A stretch of DNA of 42,413 nucleotides from Candidatus Omnitrophota bacterium (GTDB lineage Bacteria > Omnitrophota > JAUWXU01): the NCBI GenBank assembly GCA_034717435.1, contig JAYELI010000020.1:1-42413 (forward strand), given 5' to 3'. Positions 8,171 through 15,144 of this stretch are shown piece by piece; the stretch's first letter is position 1; each line of letters opens with the position of its first letter. Under the pieces are notes generated by a model. The model made no database searches and had not been told where the DNA came from. It worked only from the letters and a program-made list of their open reading frames with translations. Both the position numbers and the translations under genes were made by a program.

Positions 8171-9685
8171 ATGATAAAATTTAAAGGAAAGCTATTGGTT
8201 ATTGGTTGCGGTTCTGTTTCTCAATGCGCTATTCCGCTGATACTTGAGCTGATCGAAATGCCCCCCCAAAAAATCACCGTTATAGATTTTGTTGACAACC
8301 GCTCGCGGGTTAAAAATGCCTTGGCTAAAGGGGTAAACTATGTCCTAACGAAAGTAACCTCTGACAATTACAGCCAACTGCTTAAAAAATACGCAGGCCC
8401 TGGCGATATGATCATTGATCTTGCCTGGAATATTGATTGTAATACCATGCTCCAATGGTGCCGGGACAACCAGGTGTTATACGCAAATACTTCTGTCGAA
8501 GAGTGGAACCCTTACAAGGATTCCGAGCGCAATGACCCGACTAAATATACCCTCTATTCCCGGCATATGATACTCCGTGAAATGATAGCCAGGTGGGGGA
8601 ATAATACCGGAACCACTTCTATTGTTGACCACGGAGCCAACCCCGGGCTTGTATCGCATTTTACCAAGTACGCCCTGATAGACATTGCCAAAAAGATTTT
8701 AAAAGAAAAACCTAACGACCCAAGAAAAAGTAATTTGGAAAATGCACTGCAGGATAAAAATTTTGCAAAACTGGCCCAGCTCCAAGGAGTTAAGACCATT
8801 CACATCAGCGAGCGGGACACACAGATTACCGACAAACCCAAGCAGGTAAATGAATTTGTCAACACATGGAGCATTGAGGGTTTTTTTGAGGAGGGAATTG
8901 CCCCGGCAGAATTAGGCTGGGGAACGCACGAGCGTTATGTTCCTCAAAATGCTTATTTTCACCAGGTCGGCCCGAAAAACCAGATCTGCCTTAGTTCGAT
9001 CGGCATGAAAACATGGGTGCGTTCCTGGGTCCCTTGCGGAGAAATTACCGGAATGGTTATCCGCCACGGAGAAGCATTCAGTATTTCCGACCGGCTCACG
9101 GTCTGGAAAAACGGAAAAGCTGTTTACCGGCCGACGGTTCATTATGCATACTGCCCATGCAATGCCGCTGTTAACTCATTGCTGGAGCTTGAAATGAGAC
9201 AGTACAACCTGCAAGAAAAACAGAGGATAATGAACGATGAAATTATCGACGGCCGCGACGAACTCGGAGTGCTTCTGATGGGGCATGATTTTAAATCATG
9301 GTGGTGCGGCAGCCTGCTTGATATCCATAAAGCACGGAGGCTCGTCCCCCACCAGCAGGCAACTACTCTCCAGGTAGCAATTTCTGTGGTAGCAGCTGCT
9401 GTCTGGATGATCAAAAATCCAAAAAGAGGATTCTTGCTGCCCGACGATGTAGACCACGAAGAAATATTAAACACCTCCCTGCCCTATATAAAACCTTTTA
9501 TCTCAAAAGCAGTTGACTGGACACCGCTAAAGAATCTGAATACAAAATTCACCAAGTTTGACATTTCCCGGCCCAAACACGAAGATGTCTGGCAGTTTAC
9601 AACGTTTTTGGCCAATGCAAAAGAAAGGTTAAACGCTTATGACCCCGATGCAAAACAGCCTGAGCTTAAAATCGATAAAGCCTAA
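8171..9685 (+). CDS. hss: Homospermidine synthase
   Basis: NAD-dependent enzyme that joins two putrescine molecules (or putrescine and spermidine) into sym-homospermidine with loss of ammonia. The 504-residue protein has the N-terminal dinucleotide site KLLVIGCGSVSQCAIP, followed by conserved stretches VDHGANPGLVSHF, YAYCPCNAA, and LGVLLMGHDFKSWWCG, typical of bacterial homospermidine synthases of about 480 residues. A GGAG site lies 6 bases before the ATG. The downstream gene overlaps by 47 bp and would supply putrescine. Both lie on the strand opposite to their neighbours and split the dnaX-recR block from the tadA-serS block, so they look inserted. Confidence 0.93.
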   Translation: MIKFKGKLLVIGCGSVSQCAIPLILELIEMPPQKITVIDFVDNRSRVKNALAKGVNYVLTKVTSDNYSQLLKKYAGPGDMIIDLAWNIDCNTMLQWCRDNQVLYANTSVEEWNPYKDSERNDPTKYTLYSRHMILREMIARWGNNTGTTSIVDHGANPGLVSHFTKYALIDIAKKILKEKPNDPRKSNLENALQDKNFAKLAQLQGVKTIHISERDTQITDKPKQVNEFVNTWSIEGFFEEGIAPAELGWGTHERYVPQNAYFHQVGPKNQICLSSIGMKTWVRSWVPCGEITGMVIRHGEAFSISDRLTVWKNGKAVYRPTVHYAYCPCNAAVNSLLELEMRQYNLQEKQRIMNDEIIDGRDELGVLLMGHDFKSWWCGSLLDIHKARRLVPHQQATTLQVAISVVAAAVWMIKNPKRGFLLPDDVDHEEILNTSLPYIKPFISKAVDWTPLKNLNTKFTKFDISRPKHEDVWQFTTFLANAKERLNAYDPDAKQPELKIDKA

Positions 9686-10829
9686 ACTTAACGCAGCAAA
9701 CACCGGGAACGGCGCTGGTGGAATTGGAAGCATTATCAGGAAAATGTTAAAAAAACACCGCACGCCCCTGATGTTGATCAAGCGCCGCGTCCTTGAAAAA
9801 CAGTACAAGCGTTTTCGTAAATGCCTGCCTGATGTTACGCCTTACTATGCCATAAAAGCCAACCCCCATCCCGGCGTGATCAGAAAATTCATCAAGCTCG
9901 GGGCTGGTTTTGACGTGGCAAGCGCTGCCGAAGCAAAAAAAGTTTTGGATCTTGGCGCTTCGGCGGAAAAAATCATCTTTGCTAATACTATTAAAACTCC
10001 CGAAGACATTATATTTGCCCGAAAGCGCAAGGTTAATCTTATAACCTTTGACAATGAGCCGGAGCTTTATAAACTTGCAAAACATTACCCCGGCGCACGT
10101 GTACTTGTCCGTATTAAAGTAGCAAATTCAGGGAGCATAGTGGAGCTTTCCCTTAAATTTGGCGCAGATCCGGAACATGCATTTCTTCTTCTACACAAGG
10201 CAAAGACCATGGGTTTAGTGCCGATGGGTATCAGCTTTCATGTGGGTTCTCAGGCTACCAACGTTGAAAACTATTTGCAGGCACTTGAGATTTCAGCCGG
10301 TATTTTTAAAAAAGCAAAAGAAAACGGGCTGGAGTTAAAGATTATGGACATTGGAGGGGGTTTTCCAATTCAACACTTTGACAATGAAACCGGAATAAAT
10401 TTTGAAAGAATGGCCTGTCAGATAAAGCGTCCAATGAAGGCCTTGTTCGATAAAGGTGTTAAATTTATTGCTGAACCGGGACGATTTTTAGTCGGGCCGG
10501 CTGGAATTTTAACTACGCAGGTTATAGGGAGGACATTCCGCAACAACAAAAATTATTACTACCTTAATGACGGCATTTATGCTGATTTTTCCGGTATGGT
10601 ATTCGATCACTGCAAATATGAATTTAAGACGTTAAGGCGGGGCCAAAAATTTTTAAGCACACTTGCCGGACCTACCTGCGACTCTTTTGATACTCTTGCC
10701 CTGAATGAAGAAATCCCCGAACTCTATGTAGGCGATGTGGTTTACGTAAAAAATATCGGCGCCTACTCCTGCGCTAGCGCCACCGCCGGCTTCAACGGCT
10801 TCCCTCCGGCAAAAATTGTTATGGTCTGA
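9639..10829 (+). CDS. PLP-dependent fold-III decarboxylase, probably ornithine decarboxylase
   Basis: Likely makes putrescine from ornithine for homospermidine synthesis. The 396-residue protein shows the fold-III motifs in order: PLP lysine K73 in YYAIKAN, GISFHVGSQ, DIGGGFP, EPGRFLVGPAG, and GPTCDSFD with C347 matching the catalytic Cys of ornithine decarboxylases, then DVVYVKNIGAYS. Lysine or diamino acid decarboxylases share this fold, so the substrate is inferred from the motif and the neighbour. ATG at 9639 has an AAAGG site 10 bases upstream and overlaps hss; a later ATG at 9744 (MLKKHRTPLML) would also keep the whole domain. Confidence 0.88.
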   Translation: MTPMQNSLSLKSIKPKLNAANTGNGAGGIGSIIRKMLKKHRTPLMLIKRRVLEKQYKRFRKCLPDVTPYYAIKANPHPGVIRKFIKLGAGFDVASAAEAKKVLDLGASAEKIIFANTIKTPEDIIFARKRKVNLITFDNEPELYKLAKHYPGARVLVRIKVANSGSIVELSLKFGADPEHAFLLLHKAKTMGLVPMGISFHVGSQATNVENYLQALEISAGIFKKAKENGLELKIMDIGGGFPIQHFDNETGINFERMACQIKRPMKALFDKGVKFIAEPGRFLVGPAGILTTQVIGRTFRNNKNYYYLNDGIYADFSGMVFDHCKYEFKTLRRGQKFLSTLAGPTCDSFDTLALNEEIPELYVGDVVYVKNIGAYSCASATAGFNGFPPAKIVMV

Positions 10830-10891
10830 TCTTACGGGTTAGCTGTTGTTGTATGTGGTGGGTAAATATTGACGTTATGACGATTTTGGTT

Positions 10892-10926
10892 AGATTGCTT
10901 CGGGCACTGCGTGCCCTCGCAATGAC
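10892..10926 (+). repeat. Half copy of the GTCATTGCGAG/GAGATTGCTTC palindromic repeat
   Basis: It reads AGATTGCTTC, a perfect hairpin GGGCAC-TGC-GTGCCC (10902-10916), then CTCGCAATGAC. The two outer motifs are those that bound the right side of the GIY-YIG cassettes at 27997 and 28710. It sits 2 bases beyond the encoded CCA of tRNA-Ser(GGA), so it could also act as that transcript's 3' hairpin. Confidence 0.7.
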
Positions 10927-10928
10927 GA

Positions 10929-11020
<92 letters not shown>

Positions 11021-11029
11021 AATAAAAAC

Positions 11030-11053
11030 ATAATCCCGAAGTTTCGGAATTAT
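11030..11053. repeat. Hairpin between tadA and tRNA-Ser(GGA)
   Basis: ATAATCCCGAA (11030-11040) and TTCGGAATTAT (11043-11053) form an 11-bp stem with one mismatch and a 2-base loop. It covers the tadA stop codon. There is no T run, so it is not a classic terminator. Confidence 0.6.
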
Positions 11054-11532
11054 TTGTCTGAAGGAATAAAGAACATCTCCTGTCTTTTCTTCTTAAAGAA
11101 TTCCTTTAACAGCTGGCCGCTTTCTTCAGCCAAAACACCTTTTTTTACTTTTATCCTGTGATTTAATTTTTTATTACTAGTAATATCAAACACTGACCCG
11201 CAGGCACCGGTCTTGGGGTCTTCCGCCCCGTAAACCAGCCTCTTTACTCTGGCCAACACCAACGCGCCGGCGCACATTGCGCAAGGCTCAACCGTAACAT
11301 ACATCGTGCAATCATTAAGCCGCTCATTCCTTAGATAACCAGCAGCCTGGGTTAGGGCAATCATCTCTGCGTGGGCAGTTGGGTCTTTTAGCAATTTGAT
11401 CTGATTGTGGGCCCGACTGATGATTTTTCTGTTATAAACTATAACGGCGCCTATTGGAACTTCGTCTTTTTTAAAAGCCCTTCCGGCTTCCTTCAGCGCC
11501 TCGTCCATATATATATTATCTATCTTGCTCAC
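11050..11532 (-). CDS. tadA: tRNA-specific adenosine deaminase TadA
   Basis: Converts A34 of tRNA-Arg(ACG) to inosine so that it reads CGU, CGC and CGA. The 160-residue protein has the zinc deaminase motifs H54-A-E56 (DPTAHAEM) and P83-C84-A-M-C87, and ends with lysine-rich KKEFFKKKRQEM-type sequence. The start used is GTG at 11532; ATG at 11508 (MDEALKEAGRAFKK) is a possible alternative and neither has a strong ribosome binding site. Its substrate tRNA gene lies 94 bp upstream on the same strand. Confidence 0.95.
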   Translation of the reverse strand: MSKIDNIYMDEALKEAGRAFKKDEVPIGAVIVYNRKIISRAHNQIKLLKDPTAHAEMIALTQAAGYLRNERLNDCTMYVTVEPCAMCAGALVLARVKRLVYGAEDPKTGACGSVFDITSNKKLNHRIKVKKGVLAEESGQLLKEFFKKKRQEMFFIPSDK

Positions 11533-11549
11533 TTAGTAAACCCTTAGAA

Positions 11550-11588
11550 AGCACCGACAATTTGTCCTAATGGCAAATTGTCGGTGCT
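11550..11588. repeat. Perfect 15-bp inverted repeat between tRNA-Arg and tadA
   Basis: AGCACCGACAATTTG (11550-11564) is followed by 9 bases and its exact reverse complement (11574-11588). It lies 18 bases before the tadA start, in the expected leader of tadA or the 3' trailer of tRNA-Arg. No T run follows. Confidence 0.8.
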
Positions 11589-11625
11589 AATTCGAACATA
11601 TCCCGAAACTTCGGAATGATTTCAT

Positions 11626-11702
11626 TGGCGTGCCTGGAGGGACTTGAACCCCCGACACCCTGGTTCGTAGCCAGGTACTCTATCCAACTGAGTTACAGGC
11701 AC
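11626..11702 (-). tRNA. tRNA-Arg(ACG)
   Basis: Acceptor GTGCCTG/CAGGCAC, D arm with AACTCAGTTGGATAGAGT, anticodon stem CCTGG/CCAGG with loop CTACGAA (anticodon ACG), short variable loop, T arm GGGGGTTCAAGTCCCTC, discriminator G, encoded CCA. A34 is the substrate of TadA, encoded next to it. Confidence 0.95.
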
Positions 11703-11732
11703 TATTTTCATGGCACCAAAAAGCATATGCTT

Positions 11733-11815
11733 GCCACATACCATTCGCTTTGCTCAGGTATGTGGCATGAACCCGAGCAAAAATTTCGTAAGAAATTTTT
11801 TGTGAGTGGTTCATG
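11733..11815. repeat. Two hairpins in the tRNA-Arg / tRNA-Ser(CGA) spacer
   Basis: GCCACATACC (11733-11742) pairs exactly with GGTATGTGGC (11757-11766). Next, CATGAACC (11766-11773) pairs with GGTTCATG (11808-11815), enclosing AAAAATTTC-GTAA-GAAATTTTT (about 11780-11800). The second hairpin touches the CCA end of tRNA-Ser(CGA). They probably fold in the precursor RNA. Confidence 0.65.
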
Positions 11816-11905
11816 GCGGAGAGAGAGGGATTTGAACCCCCGAGCCTTTTTCAAGACTACTCGCTTTCGAGGCGAGCCGGATCAACCAGACTCTCGCATC
11901 TCTCC
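11814..11905 (-). tRNA. tRNA-Ser(CGA)
   Basis: Acceptor GGAGAGA/TCTCTCC, anticodon stem CTCGC/GCGAG with loop CTCGAAA (anticodon CGA, reads UCG), class II variable arm, T arm GGGGGTTCAAATCCCTC, discriminator G and encoded CCA. Confidence 0.95.
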
Positions 11906-11914
11906 AATGAGGAC

Positions 11915-11992
11915 ATAATTTACGAAAACTCTTCGAGTTTTCGTAAATTATAAGTCCGAATTGGATTCCGGACCCCGAAGGGGTTCGGAATC
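11915..11992. repeat. Two hairpins between the HEAT-repeat gene and tRNA-Ser(CGA)
   Basis: ATAATTTACGAAAACT (11915-11930), loop CTTCG, and its exact complement (11936-11951) make a perfect 16-bp stem. GATTCCGGACCCC (11964-11976), loop GAA, and GGGGTTCGGAATC (11980-11992) make a 13-bp stem with one G-T pair. They lie just after the HEAT gene's stop codon on the minus strand. Confidence 0.7.
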
Positions 11993-12013
11993 TTCTTCAT
12001 CACTCTTCAGTGC

Positions 12014-12844
12014 TTACTCCTCAATACTCTTAATAGCAGCCTTTGCGACCGTCCGCACATCGCTAAATTCATCTTTCAGCATCGGCTCAAGCAGGTTTAA
12101 GACAGACTTGTCTTTGATCCTAGCCAAGGCCTCAATCGTCTTTACTTTTATTTTTATGTTTGTTGTGTCTAATTTCGCCACCAGCACAGCCACGACTTCT
12201 TTATCCTTGAAACGGGACAACGCCTCGATCGCCTGGATAACCACGCTGCTGTTTACGTCGTTTAATCTTGCAATCAAGTCCGGAATGGCTGATTTATCAC
12301 TCATTATTGACAACGCCTCTGCTGCCTTCAGCCGGACGCCTGCGGATAGATCTGAAAGAGACGCGATGAAATCAGGAACAGCGCTCTGGTCTCTTATCTC
12401 GGTCAAGGAAGACAAAGCTGCGATCCTTATGTTGGCATTAACGTCTTTTAGTGCCGCTTTAAAAATATCAGCTGAATCATGAACCTCCATTGCGCCTAAA
12501 GCCCTGATCGACTCCAGCCGGATCCGCACCCTGGAACTGCTTGTCAACTCTCTGAGAACCGGAGCTGCCTCCCTGATCTCATTCTCTTTGATTATTTGAA
12601 TGACGCTGATTAATACTGATGTCTTGAGATAATCATCTTTTAAAGCGCCTGTTAATTCAGACGCTGCCCTCTGACCGGCTTGGATAAGATGTTTTTTGGC
12701 AACTACTCTTTTTTGGGAATCGGCTAATTCGTCGATCCACTGTTTAATTTTTTCATTCTCGCCGGCACATAAATAATCCGCTGACAACAATGAAAAAACC
12801 AAAGATACAACTGCTGTTAAAATAAAAAGTTTCTTGGTTTTCAT
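12014..12844 (-). CDS. Secreted or periplasmic HEAT-repeat protein
   Basis: The protein begins with a signal peptide (MKTKKLFILTAVVSLVFSLL, cleavage near SADYLCAG). The cysteine in that segment leaves a lipoprotein possible but the lipobox is poor. The rest is tandem HEAT/PBS-lyase-like helical repeats of about 31 residues, with units such as VRIRLESIRALGAM, ANIRIAALSSLTEI, AGVRLKAAEALSIM, SSVVIQAIEALSRF and IKIKVKTIEALARI. Such repeats bind proteins; no enzyme motif is seen. ATG at 12844 is preferred over the in-frame GTG at 12853 because GGGAGG sits 8 bases before it. It interrupts the serine tRNA cluster. Confidence 0.85.
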   Translation of the reverse strand: MKTKKLFILTAVVSLVFSLLSADYLCAGENEKIKQWIDELADSQKRVVAKKHLIQAGQRAASELTGALKDDYLKTSVLISVIQIIKENEIREAAPVLRELTSSSRVRIRLESIRALGAMEVHDSADIFKAALKDVNANIRIAALSSLTEIRDQSAVPDFIASLSDLSAGVRLKAAEALSIMSDKSAIPDLIARLNDVNSSVVIQAIEALSRFKDKEVVAVLVAKLDTTNIKIKVKTIEALARIKDKSVLNLLEPMLKDEFSDVRTVAKAAIKSIEE

Positions 12845-12934
12845 ATTACCCACCTCCCTTATTTTATTGGTTAATCTCTGCGAAGCCAGATAAGTTACGG
12901 AATCCTGAATTTATCGAAGGATGAGGTAATTTAT

Positions 12935-13029
12935 TGGCGGAGAGACCGGGATTCGAACCCGGGGATCCGGTTTAAATCAGATCAACCGCTTAGCAGGCGG
13001 CTCCTTTCAGCCAGCTCAGGCACCTCTCC
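12935..13029 (-). tRNA. tRNA-Ser(GCT)
   Basis: Acceptor GGAGAGG/TCTCTCC (one G-T pair), anticodon stem GCCGC/GCGGT with loop CTGCTAA (anticodon GCT, reads AGC and AGU), long variable arm, T arm CCCGGGTTCGAATCCCGG, discriminator G and encoded CCA. Confidence 0.95.
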
Positions 13030-13090
13030 ATAAAACATCTTGTGCATCTTTTTTTTAATCAATTCCTATGAAACATGAAACAGGGCAAGG

Positions 13091-13177
13091 CGGAGGAAAG
13101 AGGATTCGAACCCCTGGAGGCCTTACGGCCTCAACGGTTTTCAAGACCGCCGCATTCAACCACTCTGCCATTCCTCC
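13091..13177 (-). tRNA. tRNA-Ser(TGA)
   Basis: Acceptor GGAGGAA/TTCCTCC, anticodon stem GCGGT/ACCGT with loop CTTGAAA (anticodon TGA, reads UCA and UCG), variable arm GAGGCCGTAAGGCCTC, T arm with GGTTCGAATCC, discriminator G. Unlike the other tRNAs here it has no encoded CCA (CCT follows). It has a strong promoter directly upstream and is first in the cluster. Confidence 0.95.
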
Positions 13178-13186
13178 AGCTAAAAC

Positions 13187-13215
13187 ATTCTACTACGGGC
13201 TTGCCGCCATGTCAA
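13187..13215 (-). promoter_or_regulatory. Strong promoter of the serine tRNA cluster
   Basis: Minus strand TTGACA (13215-13210), 17-base spacer, TAGAAT (13192-13187), 9 bases before the mature 5' end of tRNA-Ser(TGA). It begins just after the stop codon of the M50-like gene. Confidence 0.75.
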
Positions 13216-13216
13216 T

Positions 13217-13876
13217 TTACAATAATAAACCTGTAACCAGGTATTGATAAAAATTCAAGGTCTGGCGGGAGCTGTCCTTGACAAACTCCAGAAAACTGAC
13301 CTCTGCAAAAAGCAAACTTAAAATAAAAACCAGGATAGCCAGGTTAATAATATAAATCACGCTGATAGAAAACAGCGTCCCGAACCTCAGGATGTCGGGC
13401 TGTTTCATTTTTATAAAGTGCGCGGTAAATACCACGTGAAACGCCCAGCTAAACCCGACCAAAAATATAAACTGACTGACATATTCATAGGCCCCGAAAA
13501 AAAGAAAGGCGCCAAGATACACACAACAAACCAGGACCGTATAAAACGGAAAAAAATAAGGTCCGAGAACTATAAAAAAATTCGATTTTGTAGTAGTTAC
13601 TTCTCCGCCTTCGGGCATCGCCCGGAAAGACCGGACTTTACCCCCGCAAAACCAGGTAAATATGACGTGGGTTAGTTCGTGACCCACAACATAAAAATAA
13701 GACGGTTTATAAAACAGGGAATGGATTATTAAATAACCCCCTACCCCGCCTAAAAAATAAAGTTGATCCTGCCCAAGATCGCTGACCAGGGCTAACTGGC
13801 CGTATAAAGACCTGGAGGCAACTGCTGCTATGGGTATGGCCAGCAACCCCAGCAAAAACCTTAATATTTTTTTCAT
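13217..13876 (-). CDS. Multi-pass membrane protein with HExxH motif, M50-like metalloprotease
   Basis: The 219-residue protein has about six hydrophobic segments and the zinc motif H66-E67-L-T-H70 (YVVGHELTHVIF) inside a membrane segment, followed by GGKVRSFRAMPEGGEV. This resembles reduced site-2-protease-like (M50) proteins, in which HExxH binds zinc for intramembrane proteolysis. A clear NPxG/LDG third ligand is not evident, so activity is uncertain. Its start overlaps the serS stop (ATGA), so the two are translationally coupled. Confidence 0.75.
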   Translation of the reverse strand: MKKILRFLLGLLAIPIAAVASRSLYGQLALVSDLGQDQLYFLGGVGGYLIIHSLFYKPSYFYVVGHELTHVIFTWFCGGKVRSFRAMPEGGEVTTTKSNFFIVLGPYFFPFYTVLVCCVYLGAFLFFGAYEYVSQFIFLVGFSWAFHVVFTAHFIKMKQPDILRFGTLFSISVIYIINLAILVFILSLLFAEVSFLEFVKDSSRQTLNFYQYLVTGLLL

Positions 13877-15144
13877 TCTATCTTATTCCGGCCATCCATA
13901 TACGGCACAAGGGCCTTAGGCAGCTTAACGTTTCCATCGCGCTGTTGAAAGTTCTCCAGCAGCGCCGCCACTGTTCTGGCCAAGGCAACACCTGACCCAT
14001 TAAGCGTATGAACGTACTGCGGTTTAGCGCCGGTCTTGGGTTTATACTTTATATTTGCGCGCCGGGCCTGAAAATCGTTAAACATAGAACAGCTGGATAC
14101 CTCCAGCCAGCGCTTGATGCCCGGGGCCCATACCTCTAAGTCATAGCACTTAGCAGCCGCAAAGCTAATGCCCCGGGTGGGAAGAAGCACAACGCGATAG
14201 GGAAGCTCCAGGAGCTCTAACACCTTCTGCGCATCCTTAAGCAGGGATTCTAATTCGTCGGAAGAACTCTCGGGCCTTACAAACTTTACCAACTCTACCT
14301 TGTCAAACTGATGGACCCTAACCAGGCCTTTGGTTTCTTTTCCGTAAGAACCGGCCTCCCGTCTAAAACAAGGGGTATAAGCAGTATAATAAATAGGCAA
14401 ATCATCCTCTTTTAAGATTTCATTCTGGTGAATGTTAGTCAACGGAACCTCAGCTGTCGGTACCAGGAAATAATCCTCATCTTTTAACCGATACATATCT
14501 TCTTCTAATTTCGGCAATTGTCCTGTGCCGGTCATTGAGCTGCGGTTAACAAGAGAGGGCGGCCAGATCTCAACATAGTTATGCTTTCTGGTGTGCAAAT
14601 CAAGCATAAAATTTATCAGCGCCCTTTCCAGTTTTGCACCCTGGCCTTTAAACAGGCTAAAATGAGAACCCACCAGTTTGCTGGCCCGGCCAAAATCCAT
14701 GATTCCCAGTGCTTCTCCTATTTCCAGATGGGTCCTTGGCTCAAACTTAAGCTTTGGTAAATCCTTGTGTTGCCTGACTATCTTGTTGGCTGCAGGCTCA
14801 GAGCCCACAGGTACTGAAGGATGAGGTATATTTGGGATTGTAAGGCTAATTTCTCGGATTTTCTGCCCAAGTTCTCCTACTTTCTTATCTATGCCCTTTA
14901 TTTTTTGGGAAATGACCTTCATTGAGTCTATTTTGGCCCGGCTATCCTTTTTCTCCCTAACAAGATTGGCTATCTCTGCTGAAGCCAGGTTCTTTTTGTA
15001 TTTAAGATCCTCCGCCTTGATCAATAAAGTTTTTCTCTTCTCGTACAAATCCAACAGGATATCTATACCAATTTTTATTCCCCGGTCTTTTAAAGACTTG
15101 TTTACTATTTGTTCGTTTTCTTTGATAAATTTTATATCCAACAT
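13873..15144 (-). CDS. serS: Seryl-tRNA synthetase
   Basis: Charges serine onto all serine tRNAs, whose four genes lie just downstream. The protein has the N-terminal coiled-coil tRNA-binding arm (about 1-105) and class II motifs: TAEVPLTN, PCFRREAGSYGKETKGLVR (motif 2) and GSGVALARTVAALLENFQ (motif 3). ATG at 15144 gives MLDIKFIKEN, the normal start, and 423 residues; an in-frame start at 15180 would add 12 residues that lie within rtcB. The ATG overlaps the rtcB TGA by one base. Confidence 0.97.
   Translation of the reverse strand: MLDIKFIKENEQIVNKSLKDRGIKIGIDILLDLYEKRKTLLIKAEDLKYKKNLASAEIANLVREKKDSRAKIDSMKVISQKIKGIDKKVGELGQKIREISLTIPNIPHPSVPVGSEPAANKIVRQHKDLPKLKFEPRTHLEIGEALGIMDFGRASKLVGSHFSLFKGQGAKLERALINFMLDLHTRKHNYVEIWPPSLVNRSSMTGTGQLPKLEEDMYRLKDEDYFLVPTAEVPLTNIHQNEILKEDDLPIYYTAYTPCFRREAGSYGKETKGLVRVHQFDKVELVKFVRPESSSDELESLLKDAQKVLELLELPYRVVLLPTRGISFAAAKCYDLEVWAPGIKRWLEVSSCSMFNDFQARRANIKYKPKTGAKPQYVHTLNGSGVALARTVAALLENFQQRDGNVKLPKALVPYMDGRNKIE

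Noticed and set aside
10830-10928. SRP (4.5S) RNA gene expected near tadA/dnaX by comparison with Bacillus
   Set aside because: The conserved SRP apical sequence (GGAAG...GCAGC type) was not seen on either strand in this gap or at 8051-8170.
11914-11951. Hairpin after the HEAT gene as a rho-independent terminator
   Set aside because: The stem is perfect but no T run follows on the transcribed strand.
13067-13084. TGAAACATGAAACA near the serine tRNAs as a parS site
   Set aside because: It is a direct repeat of half sites, not a palindrome, and lies far from parAB.
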